DNA of 64,000 nt from Acetobacter persici JCM 25330 (GCF_000613905.1 NZ_BAJW01000007.1:1-64000); one strand, 5' to 3'; numbered from the stretch's first letter, positions 29,096-39,830 are shown. A program made the numbers and translations. The notes: generated by a model not told the origin, from the letters alone.

Positions 29096-30016
29096 ATGGA
29101 GACGAGATTGTCACGCAAGCTCTCTGTTGCCCTGCTGGCCCCGTTATGCCTGGCAGCCTGCGCCGCTCAGCCCGCACAGGTGCCGGGGGCCAGCCCCACG
29201 CCTGCCACCACCGCAGGTGCTGGCACCGGAGGCTACGGGTACGGCTATTCCGGCCATGTGCCGGACTTTGCGACCCGGAATTATGAACCCTTTAACCGGC
29301 AGGATGTTGTGGCCATTGCCATGCGCGAGTGGCGTCTGTTTGGCAGCCCCGTAAATGATGATGACCCGGAGCTGCGGCCTGAACCCCAGATTGCCTCCGT
29401 CAAACCCGAACGGGCGCCCGGCCTGTGGCAGCGGGTGGGGGAATACTGGTGGATCGGGATGGACCCGGACGTGACGGAATCCACCTTTACCGGCAAACAC
29501 GATGCCAGCGGCCGCCTGACCAATTTTGTGCATGATGGCGACTATGCGTGGTCCGCCGCCTTTATTTCCTACGTGATGCGCGTGGCGGGAGCCAATAACC
29601 GCTTCCCGTATTCTCCCAACCATTCCACTTATATTAACGCTGCGGCCTCCGGGCAGTCTTCCGTCCTGCGGGCGCAGGACCCGGCAACCTATGTGCCCAA
29701 GCAGGGGGACCTGATTTGCGTGGGCCGTGGCCGCGCCAAGACATCCGTGCATTTTTCCAGCCTGCCGACGTCCTATGGCTTCCCGGCCCATTGTGGGTAT
29801 GTGGTGGCCACCAACCAGAACGGGCAGCCCTTTGGCCGCCAGCTCAGCATTATCGGCGGCAATATTGATGATGCCGTAGCGCTGACGCATGTGCCGACGG
29901 ACGCCACCGGCCACATCTCCGCCCCCAGCGGCGAGAGCTATGACTCACGTTACCCCTGGTGCGCCATTCTGGAAGTGCTGTTTGATGCGGAGGAAGAGCC
30001 GGACGCCGGGCGTTAA
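29096..30016 (+). CDS. DUF2272 lipoprotein
   Basis: 306 residues. Lipoprotein signal with lipobox LAAC (about residue 19), then a Gly/Tyr-rich linker and the DUF2272 domain: EYWWIGMDPD, WSAAFISYVMRVAGANNRFP, HSTYINAA, GDLICVGRG, HCGYVVATN and YPWCAILEVLF. The overall design resembles CHAP/NlpC-P60-like envelope domains, but the position equivalent to the catalytic Cys reads Ala (WSAAF), so peptidase activity cannot be assumed. The start was chosen at the ATG preceded by GGAGGG. Confidence 0.75.
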   Translation: METRLSRKLSVALLAPLCLAACAAQPAQVPGASPTPATTAGAGTGGYGYGYSGHVPDFATRNYEPFNRQDVVAIAMREWRLFGSPVNDDDPELRPEPQIASVKPERAPGLWQRVGEYWWIGMDPDVTESTFTGKHDASGRLTNFVHDGDYAWSAAFISYVMRVAGANNRFPYSPNHSTYINAAASGQSSVLRAQDPATYVPKQGDLICVGRGRAKTSVHFSSLPTSYGFPAHCGYVVATNQNGQPFGRQLSIIGGNIDDAVALTHVPTDATGHISAPSGESYDSRYPWCAILEVLFDAEEEPDAGR

Positions 30017-30116
30017 ACAGCCCGTACTTGTTATCCGGCTCTGAATACGACAGACTTCCTCCGATCTGATGCGCGCAGATGCGAGCCTGTTGAACGAAGC
30101 GAGAAAGTGCACCCAG

Positions 30117-31157
30117 ATGACTGAGAGCGCAAACCCCTCTGCCCGCCCCGGCTGGCACACTCTTTCCCACGATATGCCGGGGGCAGTGGGCGGCACGCCG
30201 CTTATCCGCCTGCGCAAGGCCTCTGAAGCAACCGGCTGCGAGATTTACGGCAAAGCGGAGTTCATGAACCCCGGTGGCTCCGTAAAAGACCGCGCAGCGC
30301 TTGCCATTATTGAAGACGCGGAACGCCGGGGCGTGCTGAAACCCGGCGGGACGCTGGTGGAAGGCACGGCAGGCAATACCGGCATCGGGCTGACACTGGT
30401 GGCCAATGCGCGCGGCTATAAGTGCATTATCGTGATGCCGGAGACGCAGAGTCAGGAGAAAATCGGCTTTCTGCGCATGATTGGCGCGGACCTGCGGCTG
30501 GTGCCTGCCAAACCATACCGGGATGAAGGCAATTACGTGCATGTCTCCCGCCGTCTGGCGGAAGAAGGCGGCTATGTATGGGCCAACCAGTTTGACAACC
30601 TTGCCAACCGGGAAGGCCACCGCAGCACCACCGCGCCGGAAATCTGGCAGCAGATGGGCGGTCAGGTGGATGCCTTTACCTGCGCCTGCGGCACCGGCGG
30701 TACGCTGGCTGGCACGGCCATGGGCCTGCATGACGCCGCCAGCAAGGCGGGCGTCAAAGCCCCCCGCATTGTGCTGGCTGACCCGGAAGGCTCCGGCCTG
30801 TATGGCTGGGTGAAAGATAATGATCTGTCCGTTTCCGGCTCCTCCATTACCGAGGGCATTGGCCAGTCCCGCGTGACGGGTAACCTTGAAGGCGCACCGA
30901 TTGATGATGCCGAGCGGATTCCGGACCCGGAAGCGCTGGACATTATCTACAGCCTGCTGATTGATGAAGGTCTGTCTGTTGGTGGCTCTTCCGGCATCAA
31001 CGTCGCTTCCGCCATCCGCACAGCCCGGAAACTCGGACCGGGGCACCGCATTGTGACGATCCTGTGTGATGGCGGCGCGCGGTATGAGTCCAAACTGTTT
31101 AACCCCACCTTCCTGCGGGGCAAAAACCTGCCGGTTGCCCCCTGGCTGGATCAGTAA
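30117..31157 (+). CDS. cysK: Cysteine synthase A
   Basis: 346 residues; PLP enzyme forming cysteine from O-acetylserine and sulfide. It shows the PLP lysine motif NPGGSVKDRAA (about residue 45), substrate loop EGTAGNTGIG, phosphate loop CGTGGTLAGTAMGL and GLSVGGSSGINV. The GTAGNTG form is common in the alphaproteobacterial CysK/CBS-like subgroup. The frame is also open 16 codons upstream; the later ATG keeps the normal length. Confidence 0.92.
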   Translation: MTESANPSARPGWHTLSHDMPGAVGGTPLIRLRKASEATGCEIYGKAEFMNPGGSVKDRAALAIIEDAERRGVLKPGGTLVEGTAGNTGIGLTLVANARGYKCIIVMPETQSQEKIGFLRMIGADLRLVPAKPYRDEGNYVHVSRRLAEEGGYVWANQFDNLANREGHRSTTAPEIWQQMGGQVDAFTCACGTGGTLAGTAMGLHDAASKAGVKAPRIVLADPEGSGLYGWVKDNDLSVSGSSITEGIGQSRVTGNLEGAPIDDAERIPDPEALDIIYSLLIDEGLSVGGSSGINVASAIRTARKLGPGHRIVTILCDGGARYESKLFNPTFLRGKNLPVAPWLDQ

Positions 31158-31180
31158 CCGGAAAACAAGAGGTCGTCGCC

Positions 31181-31771
31181 ATGCCGGTCCGCTCTCCCCT
31201 GCTTCCTTCGCGCAGCCTCTACCGGTGGGGTGCGCTGGCCGGAATGGCCGTTTGTCTCAGCGGATGCGGGAGTGCCCTTGTGGCGCCGGGCGCTGAGAGC
31301 ATTGTCGGCACATCCAGCGTCCATGCTCCGGCGGCAACAGGCACGCCGCCAGCCACTCCAGCGCTGGAGACGGGCTCCACCATTGCAGCCCCCTCCTCCA
31401 GCCAGAATGCGCTACAGGGGCATACGCTCTGCGCGTCCTTGCAGAGCCATGCGATGCTGAACATTACGCTACTCTTTGGGCAGACGCGCCCGCATGGAAA
31501 GGCAATTTCTGCCTCTGAATGGCGGGATTTTGTGAAAAACACCCTCACACCCGCCTTCCCCGCCGGACTTTCCGTGCTGTCCGCACAGGGCCAGTGGCAG
31601 AACCCGACAACAGGCCAGACAACACAGGAACCCGCCCGGCTGGTGATGATCCTGACCGAACCGACACAGGACGTTGCCACCCGGCTGCAAACCATCCGCA
31701 GCCGCTATAAGGAACAGTTCCAGCAACAGTCAGTCGGCGTCGTGGTGGCCCCGGCCTGCGTGGGGTTTTGA
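31181..31771 (+). CDS. DUF3574 lipoprotein
   Basis: 196 residues. The lipoprotein signal ends CLSGCG (lipid-attached Cys about residue 29), followed by a Pro/Thr/Ala linker and the DUF3574 domain: LLFGQTRPHGKAISASEWRD, TPAFPAGLSVLSAQGQW, IRSRYKEQFQQQSVGVV. Function unknown. It starts 23 bases after cysK and is likely co-transcribed; the pair ends at a strong terminator. Confidence 0.75.
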   Translation: MPVRSPLLPSRSLYRWGALAGMAVCLSGCGSALVAPGAESIVGTSSVHAPAATGTPPATPALETGSTIAAPSSSQNALQGHTLCASLQSHAMLNITLLFGQTRPHGKAISASEWRDFVKNTLTPAFPAGLSVLSAQGQWQNPTTGQTTQEPARLVMILTEPTQDVATRLQTIRSRYKEQFQQQSVGVVVAPACVGF

Positions 31772-31909
31772 GACGCCCGGTGAGAGACTGTTCAAAAGTC
31801 CAGAACTGAAAACCGGACTGGTCTTGTGGCGGCAAAATGCGGCTCCGCGGTTTGCCACACAGCCTGACATCCCTCTGCTCAAAACGCAGACCTTCCCCCC
31901 TTAAACGAC

Positions 31910-31963
31910 AAAAACTGCCCCCGGAGACATCCCTGAAAAGATGGCTCCGGGCGGCAGTTTTTG
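31910..31963. terminator. Bidirectional terminator between DUF3574 gene and guaA
   Basis: Long stem AAAACTGCCCCCGGAG / CTCCGGGCGGCAGTTTT with A and T runs on both flanks. It fits termination of both convergent genes. Confidence 0.85.
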
Positions 31964-32004
31964 CGTTACTCAGCGTCTGACCCGTTACGAGACGGGTGGA
32001 AGGA

Positions 32005-33605
32005 TTACTCCCACTCAATCGTGCCCGGCGGTTTGGAGGTGATGTCATACGTCACACGGTTGATGCCGCGGACTTCATTGACGATGCGGCCAGCCACGCG
32101 GTTGAGGAAGCCCATATCAAACGGGTAGACATCCGCCGTCATGCCATCGGTGCTGGTCACGGCACGCAGGGCGCAGGCCTGATCATACGTGCGGCCATCA
32201 CCCATCACGCCCACGGTGCGGACCGGGAGCAGGACGGCAAAAGCCTGCCAGATGGCATCATACAGGCCAGCGGCGCGGATTTCTTCCAGATAGACGCTGT
32301 CTACCTTGCGCAGCAGGTCCAGCTTTTCCCGCGTGATGTTGCCGGGAATACGGATAGCCAGCCCCGGTCCGGGGAAGGGGTGACGCCCGACGATAACTTC
32401 CGGAATATCCAGCTCACGACCCAGATCGCGCACTTCATCCTTGAACAGTTCACGCAGCGGTTCGACAAGCTGCATGTTCATGCGTTCCGGCAGACCGCCG
32501 ACATTGTGGTGAGATTTGATGGTGACAGACGGGCCGCCGGTAAAGCTCACGCTCTCAATCACGTCCGGATACAGCGTACCCTGCGCGAGGAACTGCGCGC
32601 CACCCAGCTTGGTGGCTTCTTCCTCAAACACTTCCACAAACAGGCGGCCGATGGTTTTGCGCTTGATTTCCGGGTCCGTCACGCCGTCCAGCTCACGCAG
32701 GAACAGCTCGGACGCATCCCGGTGCACAAGGCGGATGTTGAAGCGGCCACGGAAGGTTTCAATCACCTCCTCAGCCTCACCCGCGCGCATCATGCCGTGA
32801 TCAACGAAAATGCAGGTGAGTTGGTCGCCAATCGCTTCATGAATCAGCACGGCCGCCACGGAGGAATCGACCCCGCCGGACAGACCGCAGATCACCTTGC
32901 CGGTGCCGACCTGCTCCCGGATGCGGGCAATTTCCATATCCCGGAAGCCCGCCATGGTCCATGTGCCGGAGCAGCCCGCCACATTATGCGTAAAGTTGCG
33001 CAGCAGCGCGGCCCCGTGCGGCGTATGCACCACTTCCGGGTGGAACTGCACGCCATACAGGCGGCGGCCTTCATCCGCGATCACGGCAAACGGTGCGCCT
33101 TCGCTCACGGCCACAATCCGGAAGCCGGGGGGCAGCTCCGTCACGCGGTCCCCGTGGCTCATCCAAACCTGCTCGCGGTTGCCACGGCCCATGCGCCGCG
33201 GAACAGCGCGCAGTCTTCCACAATATCAACAAAGGCGCGGCCAAACTCGCGGTGGTCGGAGCTTTCAACCCGGCCGCCAAGCTGGAGGCACATGGCCTGC
33301 TGGCCGTAGCAGATGCCCAGAACCGGCACAGCCAGCTCAAACACGACCTCCGGCACGCGGGGAGAATCCGGGTTTGTCACGCTGGCGGGGCCGCCGGAGA
33401 GAATAATGCCGCGCGGCGCGAAGGCGCGGATGCGCTCTTCCGTGGCGGTAAACGGCCAGATTTCACAATAGACACCGCTTTCCCGCACGCGGCGGGCAAT
33501 AAGCTGTGTCACCTGACTGCCAAAATCCAGGATCAGAATACGGTCCTGATGAAGGGACTCGTCCAGTTTGGTGGAGGAAGCGGGGATGGTGGCATCGGCA
33601 GGCAT
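32005..33605 (-). CDS. guaA: GMP synthase (glutamine-hydrolysing)
   Basis: About 533 residues; XMP to GMP using ATP and glutamine. The class-I amidotransferase domain has GICYGQQAM (catalytic Cys) and VQFHPEV (catalytic His-x-Glu). The ATP pyrophosphatase P-loop is [13 protein letters not shown], and the dimer/XMP domain holds [16 protein letters not shown] and ends in [13 protein letters not shown]. One frame break near 33192 (CGGCGCATGGG lacks one base) lies inside the amidotransferase domain. As this is normally an essential purine gene, an error is the best reading. Confidence 0.95.
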
Positions 33606-33854
33606 GAGCTACTGTCTTTCTGGTCAGCGCCTGAGCGGCTTTCTAAACGACGGACAGCGACCACCGGGCAGAGCGCGGGAAGAGTGCGCCGGAGCGGGGG
33701 CGGCTGTATGCTAAAGAGCGCATATAAAACGGTGCAGCGCGGACGTCACCCTATAATAAGACTCTCCGCAGGATCATTTCATAAAGACAGGCTGTCGGAG
33801 CGCCCTCTGAACGGGGCAGGCAGCCCCGGATTTCTCTCTGACAGGAGCGTATTC

Positions 33855-34346
33855 ATGAATCCTTTCTCTCTTCTGCCCGGCATGCGGGTGCGCCACTTTG
33901 TCCGTCCGTCTGTGAGCCAGTCAGCGTTCGGGTCTGCGCGCGCCCTGCCGCTGACGGGTCTTGCCGTGCTGGCCCTGCTGTGCGGTGCGGCTGGCCCGGC
34001 TGCGGATGACCCGTATGGGGAATGGATCGGCACGCTGGTGGCCGAGAAAGGGCATAACTGCCCGGTCCACACCGTCTCGCTCATGCAGATCCAGCCCAAA
34101 CACATCACCTTCACACCGGAAATGGGGGCGCTGGTACTGCGCGGCGTGCCGGACAAGAAGACGCAGCATTATCATGCGCAGCTCATTTTACAGGATTCCC
34201 ACCACCAGCAGCTCCCTATGGTGTTTGAAGCGCATCCGGTGGGCGATACATTTGAAGGCGTTTACGGCACGCCGGAATGCCGGGCGCATGTCACGCTGAA
34301 GCGCCCCGAAGGCCGGGCCTGGAAGAACTTTATGGGGAATGATTAA
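33855..34346 (+). CDS. Hypothetical secreted protein
   Basis: 163 residues. A basic N-terminus and a hydrophobic stretch (LPLTGLAVLALLCGAAGPAA) suggest a signal peptide, followed by DDPYGEWIGTLVAEKGHNCP and a compact beta-rich domain ending MFEAHPVGDTF...RPEGRAWKNF-like sequence. Two cysteines (HNCPV, TPECRA) could form a disulfide. I do not recognise the family. ACAGGAG precedes the chosen ATG. It sits alone between guaA (divergent) and tRNA-Arg. Confidence 0.65.
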   Translation: MNPFSLLPGMRVRHFVRPSVSQSAFGSARALPLTGLAVLALLCGAAGPAADDPYGEWIGTLVAEKGHNCPVHTVSLMQIQPKHITFTPEMGALVLRGVPDKKTQHYHAQLILQDSHHQQLPMVFEAHPVGDTFEGVYGTPECRAHVTLKRPEGRAWKNFMGND

Positions 34347-34416
34347 AAAAAATCGCCCAGTGTGAATTTTGGGGGTTGCCACCCCCCGCGCCCTCGGCTA
34401 AACACCGCGTCAAGGC

Positions 34417-34493
34417 GCACCCGTAGCTCAACTGGATAGAGCACCAGACTACGAATCTGGGGGTTAGGAGTTCGAGTCTCTTCGGGTGCACCA
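34417..34493 (+). tRNA. tRNA-Arg (anticodon ACG)
   Basis: Full cloverleaf: acceptor GCACCCG/CGGGTGC, D stem GCTC/GAGC, anticodon stem CCAGA/TCTGG with loop CTACGAA (anticodon ACG), T arm with TTCGAGT, and encoded CCA. No integrase or duplicated 3' end is visible next to it. Confidence 0.97.
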
Positions 34494-34727
34494 CTTTCCT
34501 TTTTAAATTGTGATGCCGTTAAGATCCAGATTTTGTTCTGGAAATAAAGCGCGCCCTCTTGCCTTTACGGCTTGTGCCGGATGCAGACGATCTGGAAATC
34601 TTCTTCTTAAAGTCTGTGAGCCTGTATCCTGTTTTTCGGCTTAAGGCTTCTCTCGCTCCAGACGTCCGATGGCGGCATCCCTCGCAAAGAGCAGCCTTCC
34701 CCTGCTCTTCCCAAAATTTCTGAAAAC

Positions 34728-35714
34728 TTAACGGCTCTCCGGGGCCTGCTCCTGTCCGCTCGTCAGGCAAAGAGCCAGATGCTGTGCGAGTATTCTGCGT
34801 AACGCCTCCTGACCACCCTGCTGATACTGCTCATACTGCACACGCCAGTGCTGGCCCATTTCCGGTGGCAAATGGCTTGCCCGCAAAGCGTCCATGCCAT
34901 TCAGCAGCTTTCTCTCAATCTGCGGCATGGAACGGTACGGAAAATGCAGCATACAAAACCCCACATCCATCATCAGCCGGGTATGACCCTCCACCAGAGC
35001 AGGCTGCTCGACAAAATGGTTGCCCTGCCCTGTTGTCAGACCAAAACCTGTCCGGAACGCTACCTTTGTCACCTCCTCCCGCATTGCGGGCCAGACTACA
35101 CACTCTGTTTCCGCCAAAGAGGCCCCAAAGGGCGTAAGCCGATAAGGCGGTGTGCTGGTGACCAGTGCAGCCTGCGCCCAGTGGAACATCAGCAGCCGCG
35201 CCTCCGGGTCCGTCACCATGCGCGTAAAATCTTCCGCAGCATTCTGGCCCCGATGGCAGCAGGTGATAAATTCATCGGCATCAACAAAAAATATCCAGCC
35301 TGGCGGGTTGGCGTCATGCCGCAGGTAGGTCTCTGCAAACTGGTGCAGGGCCTGCATTTTTGCCGCCTGATAATAGGCCTTCTGATAATCCTGCGCGTAA
35401 AAAATATCCGCCTGAGGGGCATCTTTTCGGAAATGCGCGATAACCTGATCCGTGCCATCCGTGCTGTTATTATCGAGAATAAAAAACCGCCGGAACCCCA
35501 GCCGGTAATGGTGCCGTAAATTCAGCCCCAGACACTCAGCCTCATCTTTCACCAGCATCAGTAAAGCCGCATGCCGGAGCGCTGGAATAGTGACGTCAGA
35601 ACGCACCTGCCAATCCGGCCCCTGCCGCAACGCATCAAACGCGATATGGGCACGCTGGTTCAGACTGTTAAGAACCGTGACCAGTCCCGCATACGTGTTC
35701 ATCAGATTTTCCAT
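34728..35714 (-). CDS. Glycosyltransferase family 2-like protein
   Basis: 328 residues. N-terminal HAALLMLVKDEAECLGLNLRH, then FFILDNNSTDGTDQVI and IFFVDADEFI (the DxD of GT2-like enzymes), matching the Glyco_tranf_2_4 group often seen with surface polysaccharide genes. No membrane helix. The substrate is unknown. The promoter region is shared with the divergent ivy gene. Confidence 0.8.
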   Translation of the reverse strand: MENLMNTYAGLVTVLNSLNQRAHIAFDALRQGPDWQVRSDVTIPALRHAALLMLVKDEAECLGLNLRHHYRLGFRRFFILDNNSTDGTDQVIAHFRKDAPQADIFYAQDYQKAYYQAAKMQALHQFAETYLRHDANPPGWIFFVDADEFITCCHRGQNAAEDFTRMVTDPEARLLMFHWAQAALVTSTPPYRLTPFGASLAETECVVWPAMREEVTKVAFRTGFGLTTGQGNHFVEQPALVEGHTRLMMDVGFCMLHFPYRSMPQIERKLLNGMDALRASHLPPEMGQHWRVQYEQYQQGGQEALRRILAQHLALCLTSGQEQAPESR

Positions 35715-35801
35715 ATCCGCGTTTTATACTCTGTGTTTGAGTGTAACCGGTTTATAGTCATGGCGTCACCGTCTTACAGCGTTTTGACAGGAGCAATAAG
35801 A

Positions 35802-36215
35802 ATGAAAAAACTTCCCTTTATGATGATGGCTTTTTGCCTTGCAACACCCGCCTTTGCCCAGAGCACACAGACCTCGGCCGACCTGGCAAAAACTGCACAC
35901 TATCGCCATGCTTATCAGAGCATGACAACGCTACCGGAGTGGGTGACGCGCGCTGCCGCCACCTCGTCTCCTGCGGAAACGCTTAAGCAGAACGGCAAGA
36001 CGTATCTGGTCGGGCATTTGTGCAAACCGCATGATTGTGCAGACAATCAACTGGATGTTGTATTTTCTGACAAGGACAAGGCGACATGGGGGTTACTCTC
36101 CCGCCGCTACGGCAAAACACTCTACCAGATACCGCTGGGCGAACCCGACGCAGACACTCTGGCTGCCCTGACGGCCTCCTATAACAAAAACAACCCGGAT
36201 AATCAGGTAAAATAA
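35802..36215 (+). CDS. ivy: Inhibitor of vertebrate lysozyme (Ivy) family protein
   Basis: 137 residues with signal peptide MKKLPFMMMAFCLATPAFAQ, so periplasmic. It carries the Ivy inhibitory loop HLCKPHDCADN (CKPHDC, disulfide-closed loop that enters the lysozyme active site), followed by LDVVFSDKDKATWGLL as in Ivy. Ivy proteins block C-type lysozyme, and some also restrain the cell's own lytic transglycosylases. ACAGGAG precedes the ATG. It is convergent, 21 bases apart, with a lytic transglycosylase gene. Confidence 0.9.
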   Translation: MKKLPFMMMAFCLATPAFAQSTQTSADLAKTAHYRHAYQSMTTLPEWVTRAAATSSPAETLKQNGKTYLVGHLCKPHDCADNQLDVVFSDKDKATWGLLSRRYGKTLYQIPLGEPDADTLAALTASYNKNNPDNQVK

Positions 36216-36236
36216 GCTTTCTAAAATCTTTTCTGC

Positions 36237-37621
36237 TCAGCTATTGCGCACCGGAAAACACGGCATGGACCGGGCATGCAGAATCTGACAGACACCGGAT
36301 GCCTGCGCACCGCCGCTTGCGATAAGTTGTGCGCGATACATGGCCTTTCCAGACACAGAGACCGGCTGCACTGTGGGAGTTGTCTGCATGGAGCGTGACG
36401 CCAGAACACGGTTGACACGTTCCGCCGCGTGGCGTGCTTCCGCATAGGACGCAAATGCTCCGACCTGCACCGTTCCCCCTTTTCCGTTACGCGATGGCGT
36501 CTGCAAAGGGCGCGTTACGACTGCGGAAGACAGCACCGGTGGGTGGCTGGCTCCGACGGCGGTCGAATAGGAGGCGGGCAGCCTCAACATATGGTCCGAA
36601 GCGGATGCTGTCGTCGTATAAACTGCATTTTGCACGCGCGCAGGCGGCAGATTGCTGCTCTGCGTGAAGGACGGCGACGCATTGCGCTCCCTTACGGCAG
36701 GCTGGATGTCAGACGATAACGCTGCTGTCTGGACAGGAGCCGGTGGCGCAGGCTCCGCCAGCGGGGGCGCTTCCGCCTGCGCGACCGCAACGGGGGCTGG
36801 GTCAGGTGCTTCGGGCACAGGGTCGGGGTGCGGGATATCCCGGTCCATCAGGCAGGGGGCTGAGGGATCATACGCGGCATCCGGGTCTCTCAGGCAGCCA
36901 TCCGCGGTGCGGGAGAGGTCCGCTTTGGCATAATAGGCATCGGAAGATGCGACCTGCGTTATACTCTGCACCGGAACCGGCGCCCATTTACCCCGCACGG
37001 CCACACCGCCGCCCAGATGGGGTGTGATGGCCGCGACATAGTTTACCGTTTCATCCGGCAGATGGCGGCCATTATTCAGGTAATCATCCACCGGTCCGGC
37101 CCGGCATTATAGGCTGCCAGAAAGCCCGGCGCGCCGTAGCGGTCATACATCAGGCGGATATAGGCGGCCCCGGCCTGAATATTGTCTTTCGGGTTATAGG
37201 GGTCCTCCCCCAGACCGTACTGGCTCTGCATATCCGCGTAGGTGGCGGGCATAAGCTGCATCAGCCCCATGGCTCCGGCCCCGGAGGTTGTCAGCCCGCC
37301 ATTGAGATATTGTTTGCCGCCGGATTCCTGCTGCATGACGGCTCTGATCCACGTTTCCGGAATTGCGAAACGCCGGGCCGCCTGACGGATATAAGGCCCC
37401 CACGGGTCTTCCGCCGGGCCGGGGGCCCGATAGGCCGGATGCGTGGTCTGGACAGTGCCCATGTCATAAATAGCGTCTGGGTCATAGGCGGCATTCGGGT
37501 CATACACAGCGTGGTAGGAGCGGGCCTGCGCAGGCAGAAGTCCACCGGCCCCGAGCCCGAGGGCTGTAGCCAGCATCCACACTGCCCGTCTGGATGGTCG
37601 ATTCCGCACACTCTGCCTCAT
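36237..37621 (-). CDS. Lytic transglycosylase with C-terminal SPOR domain (copy 1)
   Basis: About 461 residues. Signal peptide, a Tyr/Asp repeat (YDPNAAYDPDAIYD), an SLT domain (WIRAVMQQESGGK with catalytic Glu, GAMGLMQLMPATY, YNAGPG), a long Ala/Pro linker, and a SPOR peptidoglycan-binding domain (GTVQVGAFASYAEARHAAER to the end). It cleaves glycan strands non-hydrolytically; SPOR targets septal denuded glycan. One frame break near 37096 (CCGGACC lacks a G) lies just after the SLT domain. It is a paralogue of the gene at 52428-53873. Confidence 0.88.
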
Positions 37622-37891
37622 ACCCTATGCACCCGGACCATGGGGCCTCTGGCCACGCCTGTTGATTGCCTGCTCCGCCGGAAAACCGTCTGCGCCCCCT
37701 AAAACATCAGGAACAGTGTTAAGGTTACTATTATGTCATTTTAATGAAAACGGCTCTTCTCAGCCTTCTGTCACATCTTCCGGCGGCTGAGCTGCCGCCT
37801 ACACTCAAACGTGAGTCCGCATCTGACAGCCTTGCGCGTTACGCATAGGACCATCCCACTCTGGGAATTAATCCTGTCTAAAGAGACGATC

Positions 37892-39489
37892 ATGTTTATT
37901 CAGCCTCTCGTGCCCGCAGGTCACTCTCTGGTTCTTTCCTTTATCCTTGCTGCCGCCCCCATTCTCACGACACTGGTTCTGATGGGTGTGCTGCGCAGGC
38001 CGGCGTGGCAGGCCACGCTGGGGGGACTGACTGTCGGGGTGATTATGGCTCTTACTGTCTGGGGGCTGCCAGCATCACTGGCTGTCGCCAGTATCAGCAA
38101 CGGGGTCATTTTTTCTTTCCTGCCGGTTATGTGGATTGCGCTTACGGCGCTGTTCCTTTTCAACATTGCCAAGGAAAGCGGGAGGTTTGATGCCTTCCGG
38201 CAATGGATCATCACGCATCTGCCCAATGACCGCCGCATTATGCTTGTGGTGCTGGGCTTCTGCTTCAGCGCAGCGCTGGAAGGGGTGGCCGGGTTTGGAA
38301 CGCCTGTCGCCATTACCAGCGCCCTGCTGATCATGCTCGGCTTTCCCGCGCTGGAAGCCCTGACCTATGTGCTGATTTTCAATTCCGCTCCGGTGGCCTT
38401 CGGCGGGCTGGGGATCCCTATTACCGTGCTCGCCTCCATCACCGGTCTACCCGCTGATACACTGGGCGCGACCATTGGCCACCAGATTGCACCGTTTGCG
38501 TTTTTCATCCCGTTTTATGTGATGGTGCTGTATGCGGGCTGGTCCACCCTGAGGCAGATCTGGCCGGTGCTGGTGGTTGCCAGCGGCAGCTTTGCGCTGA
38601 CACTGGTGGTGACATCAAGCTGGGTGACGTACAGCCTGACCAACGTGCTCTCCTCCTGCGTTTCTCTTCTGGCGACCATTGTATTCCTCAAACTCTGGCA
38701 GCCCACGCCTGACCCGGCGCATGCGATTGACGCCGCCATTCTGCAACAGGCTCCGCGCAAAGAGGGCGACTGGAACGGCCCGCACTGGCAGGGCTGGATT
38801 CCGTGGATCACGGTTGTTCTGGTTGTTGTAGTGTGGGATGCACTGCACATTGCCAAAATTGGCGCCATGCCCATCAAATGGCCGGGGCTGGACCATCAGG
38901 TCTTTATCTCCCTGTATCAGAAACCCTATGCGGCAGTCTGGAACTTTGAGCCGCTGGGCACTGGCACAGCCATCCTGCTCTCTGCATTGCTGACAGCCCT
39001 GTTCACCCGCCTTGCCCCGCGTAAAATCTGGGCAGCGCTGGTCACGACCGCACGGCAGGGCTGGCTGGCCGTCGTCACAGTAGCGCTGACGATTGGTCTG
39101 GCGTTTCTGATGAACTATTCCGGCATGACGTACACACTGGCTACGCCGTGGCATCCACCGGGGTCCTGTTCCCGTTTGTGTCCGTCTTCCTTGGCTGGAT
39201 TGCCGTGTTCCTGACCGGCAGTGACACCTCCGGCAACGCCCTGTTCGGCAACCTTCAGGTGGCAGCGGCGCATCAGCTTTCTCTGGACCCTGTGGTGTTT
39301 GCCTCCGCCAACTCCTCCGGCGGTGTGATGGGGAAAATGATCTCCCCGCAGAACATCACCACCGGCGTGGCCGTGACCTCCCTCAAAGGGCAGGAAGGCG
39401 TTGTGCTGGCCCGCACATTCAAACACAGCCTGTTTCTGACCATCTGCCTTGGCATCATGGTGGCGGTGCAGCAGTTTGTGATGCGGTAA
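37892..39489 (+). CDS. lctP: L-lactate permease
   Basis: About 532 residues and roughly 13 membrane helices, of the LctP (lactate permease) family. Motifs include SFLPVMWIALTALFLFNIAK, ALEGVAGFGTPVAITSALL, NSAPVAFGGLGIPI, FLTGSDTSGNALFGNLQ and ANSSGGVMGKMISPQNI. It imports lactate or glycolate with protons, fitting lactate-oxidising acetic acid bacteria. One frame break near 39139 (CTGGC should be CTGGGC). No lactate dehydrogenase or regulator is adjacent. Confidence 0.9.
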
Positions 39490-39505
39490 TCTGCTCCTTC
39501 ATCGT

Positions 39506-39583
39506 CCGGGGTATCACCGTTTGATACCCGGAAAGGCTGTAAAAAAGCCAGCGGGAAAATATCTCTTTCCGCTGGCTTTTTTG
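39506..39583 (+). terminator. Tandem hairpins and terminator after lactate permease
   Basis: A hairpin CCGGGGTATCA/TGATACCCGG at 39506-39531 is followed by AAAAAAGCCAGCGGGAAA/TTTCCGCTGGCTTTTTT at 39541-39582, a typical intrinsic terminator with runs on both sides. Confidence 0.85.
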
Positions 39584-39830
39584 CTGAGCATCACACAGAT
39601 CATCAAACACTGTGAAAGGTTAAGAAAGAACTGCCTGCCACAGGGGCGTATCTCTGTCTGGTGCAGGCCGTATCCTGACCGAACCTGACGATAATTTTTT
39701 CTGTGCAGTAAAATACTCTTTAGCAAACGTCTCGATAGCTCCAGCCACCACACAGAAGCTTCGTATCCTGCACAGTCGCAGTGCAAAGCTGGTGGGGAAG
39801 GAATTGGCAGAGCGTGCTGCTTCACCCCCG

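Noticed and set aside
34519-34770. 83-residue minus-strand frame after the tRNA
   Set aside because: It overlaps the end of the GT2 gene and has no start signal or family match. I also saw no integrase or attachment repeat at the tRNA.
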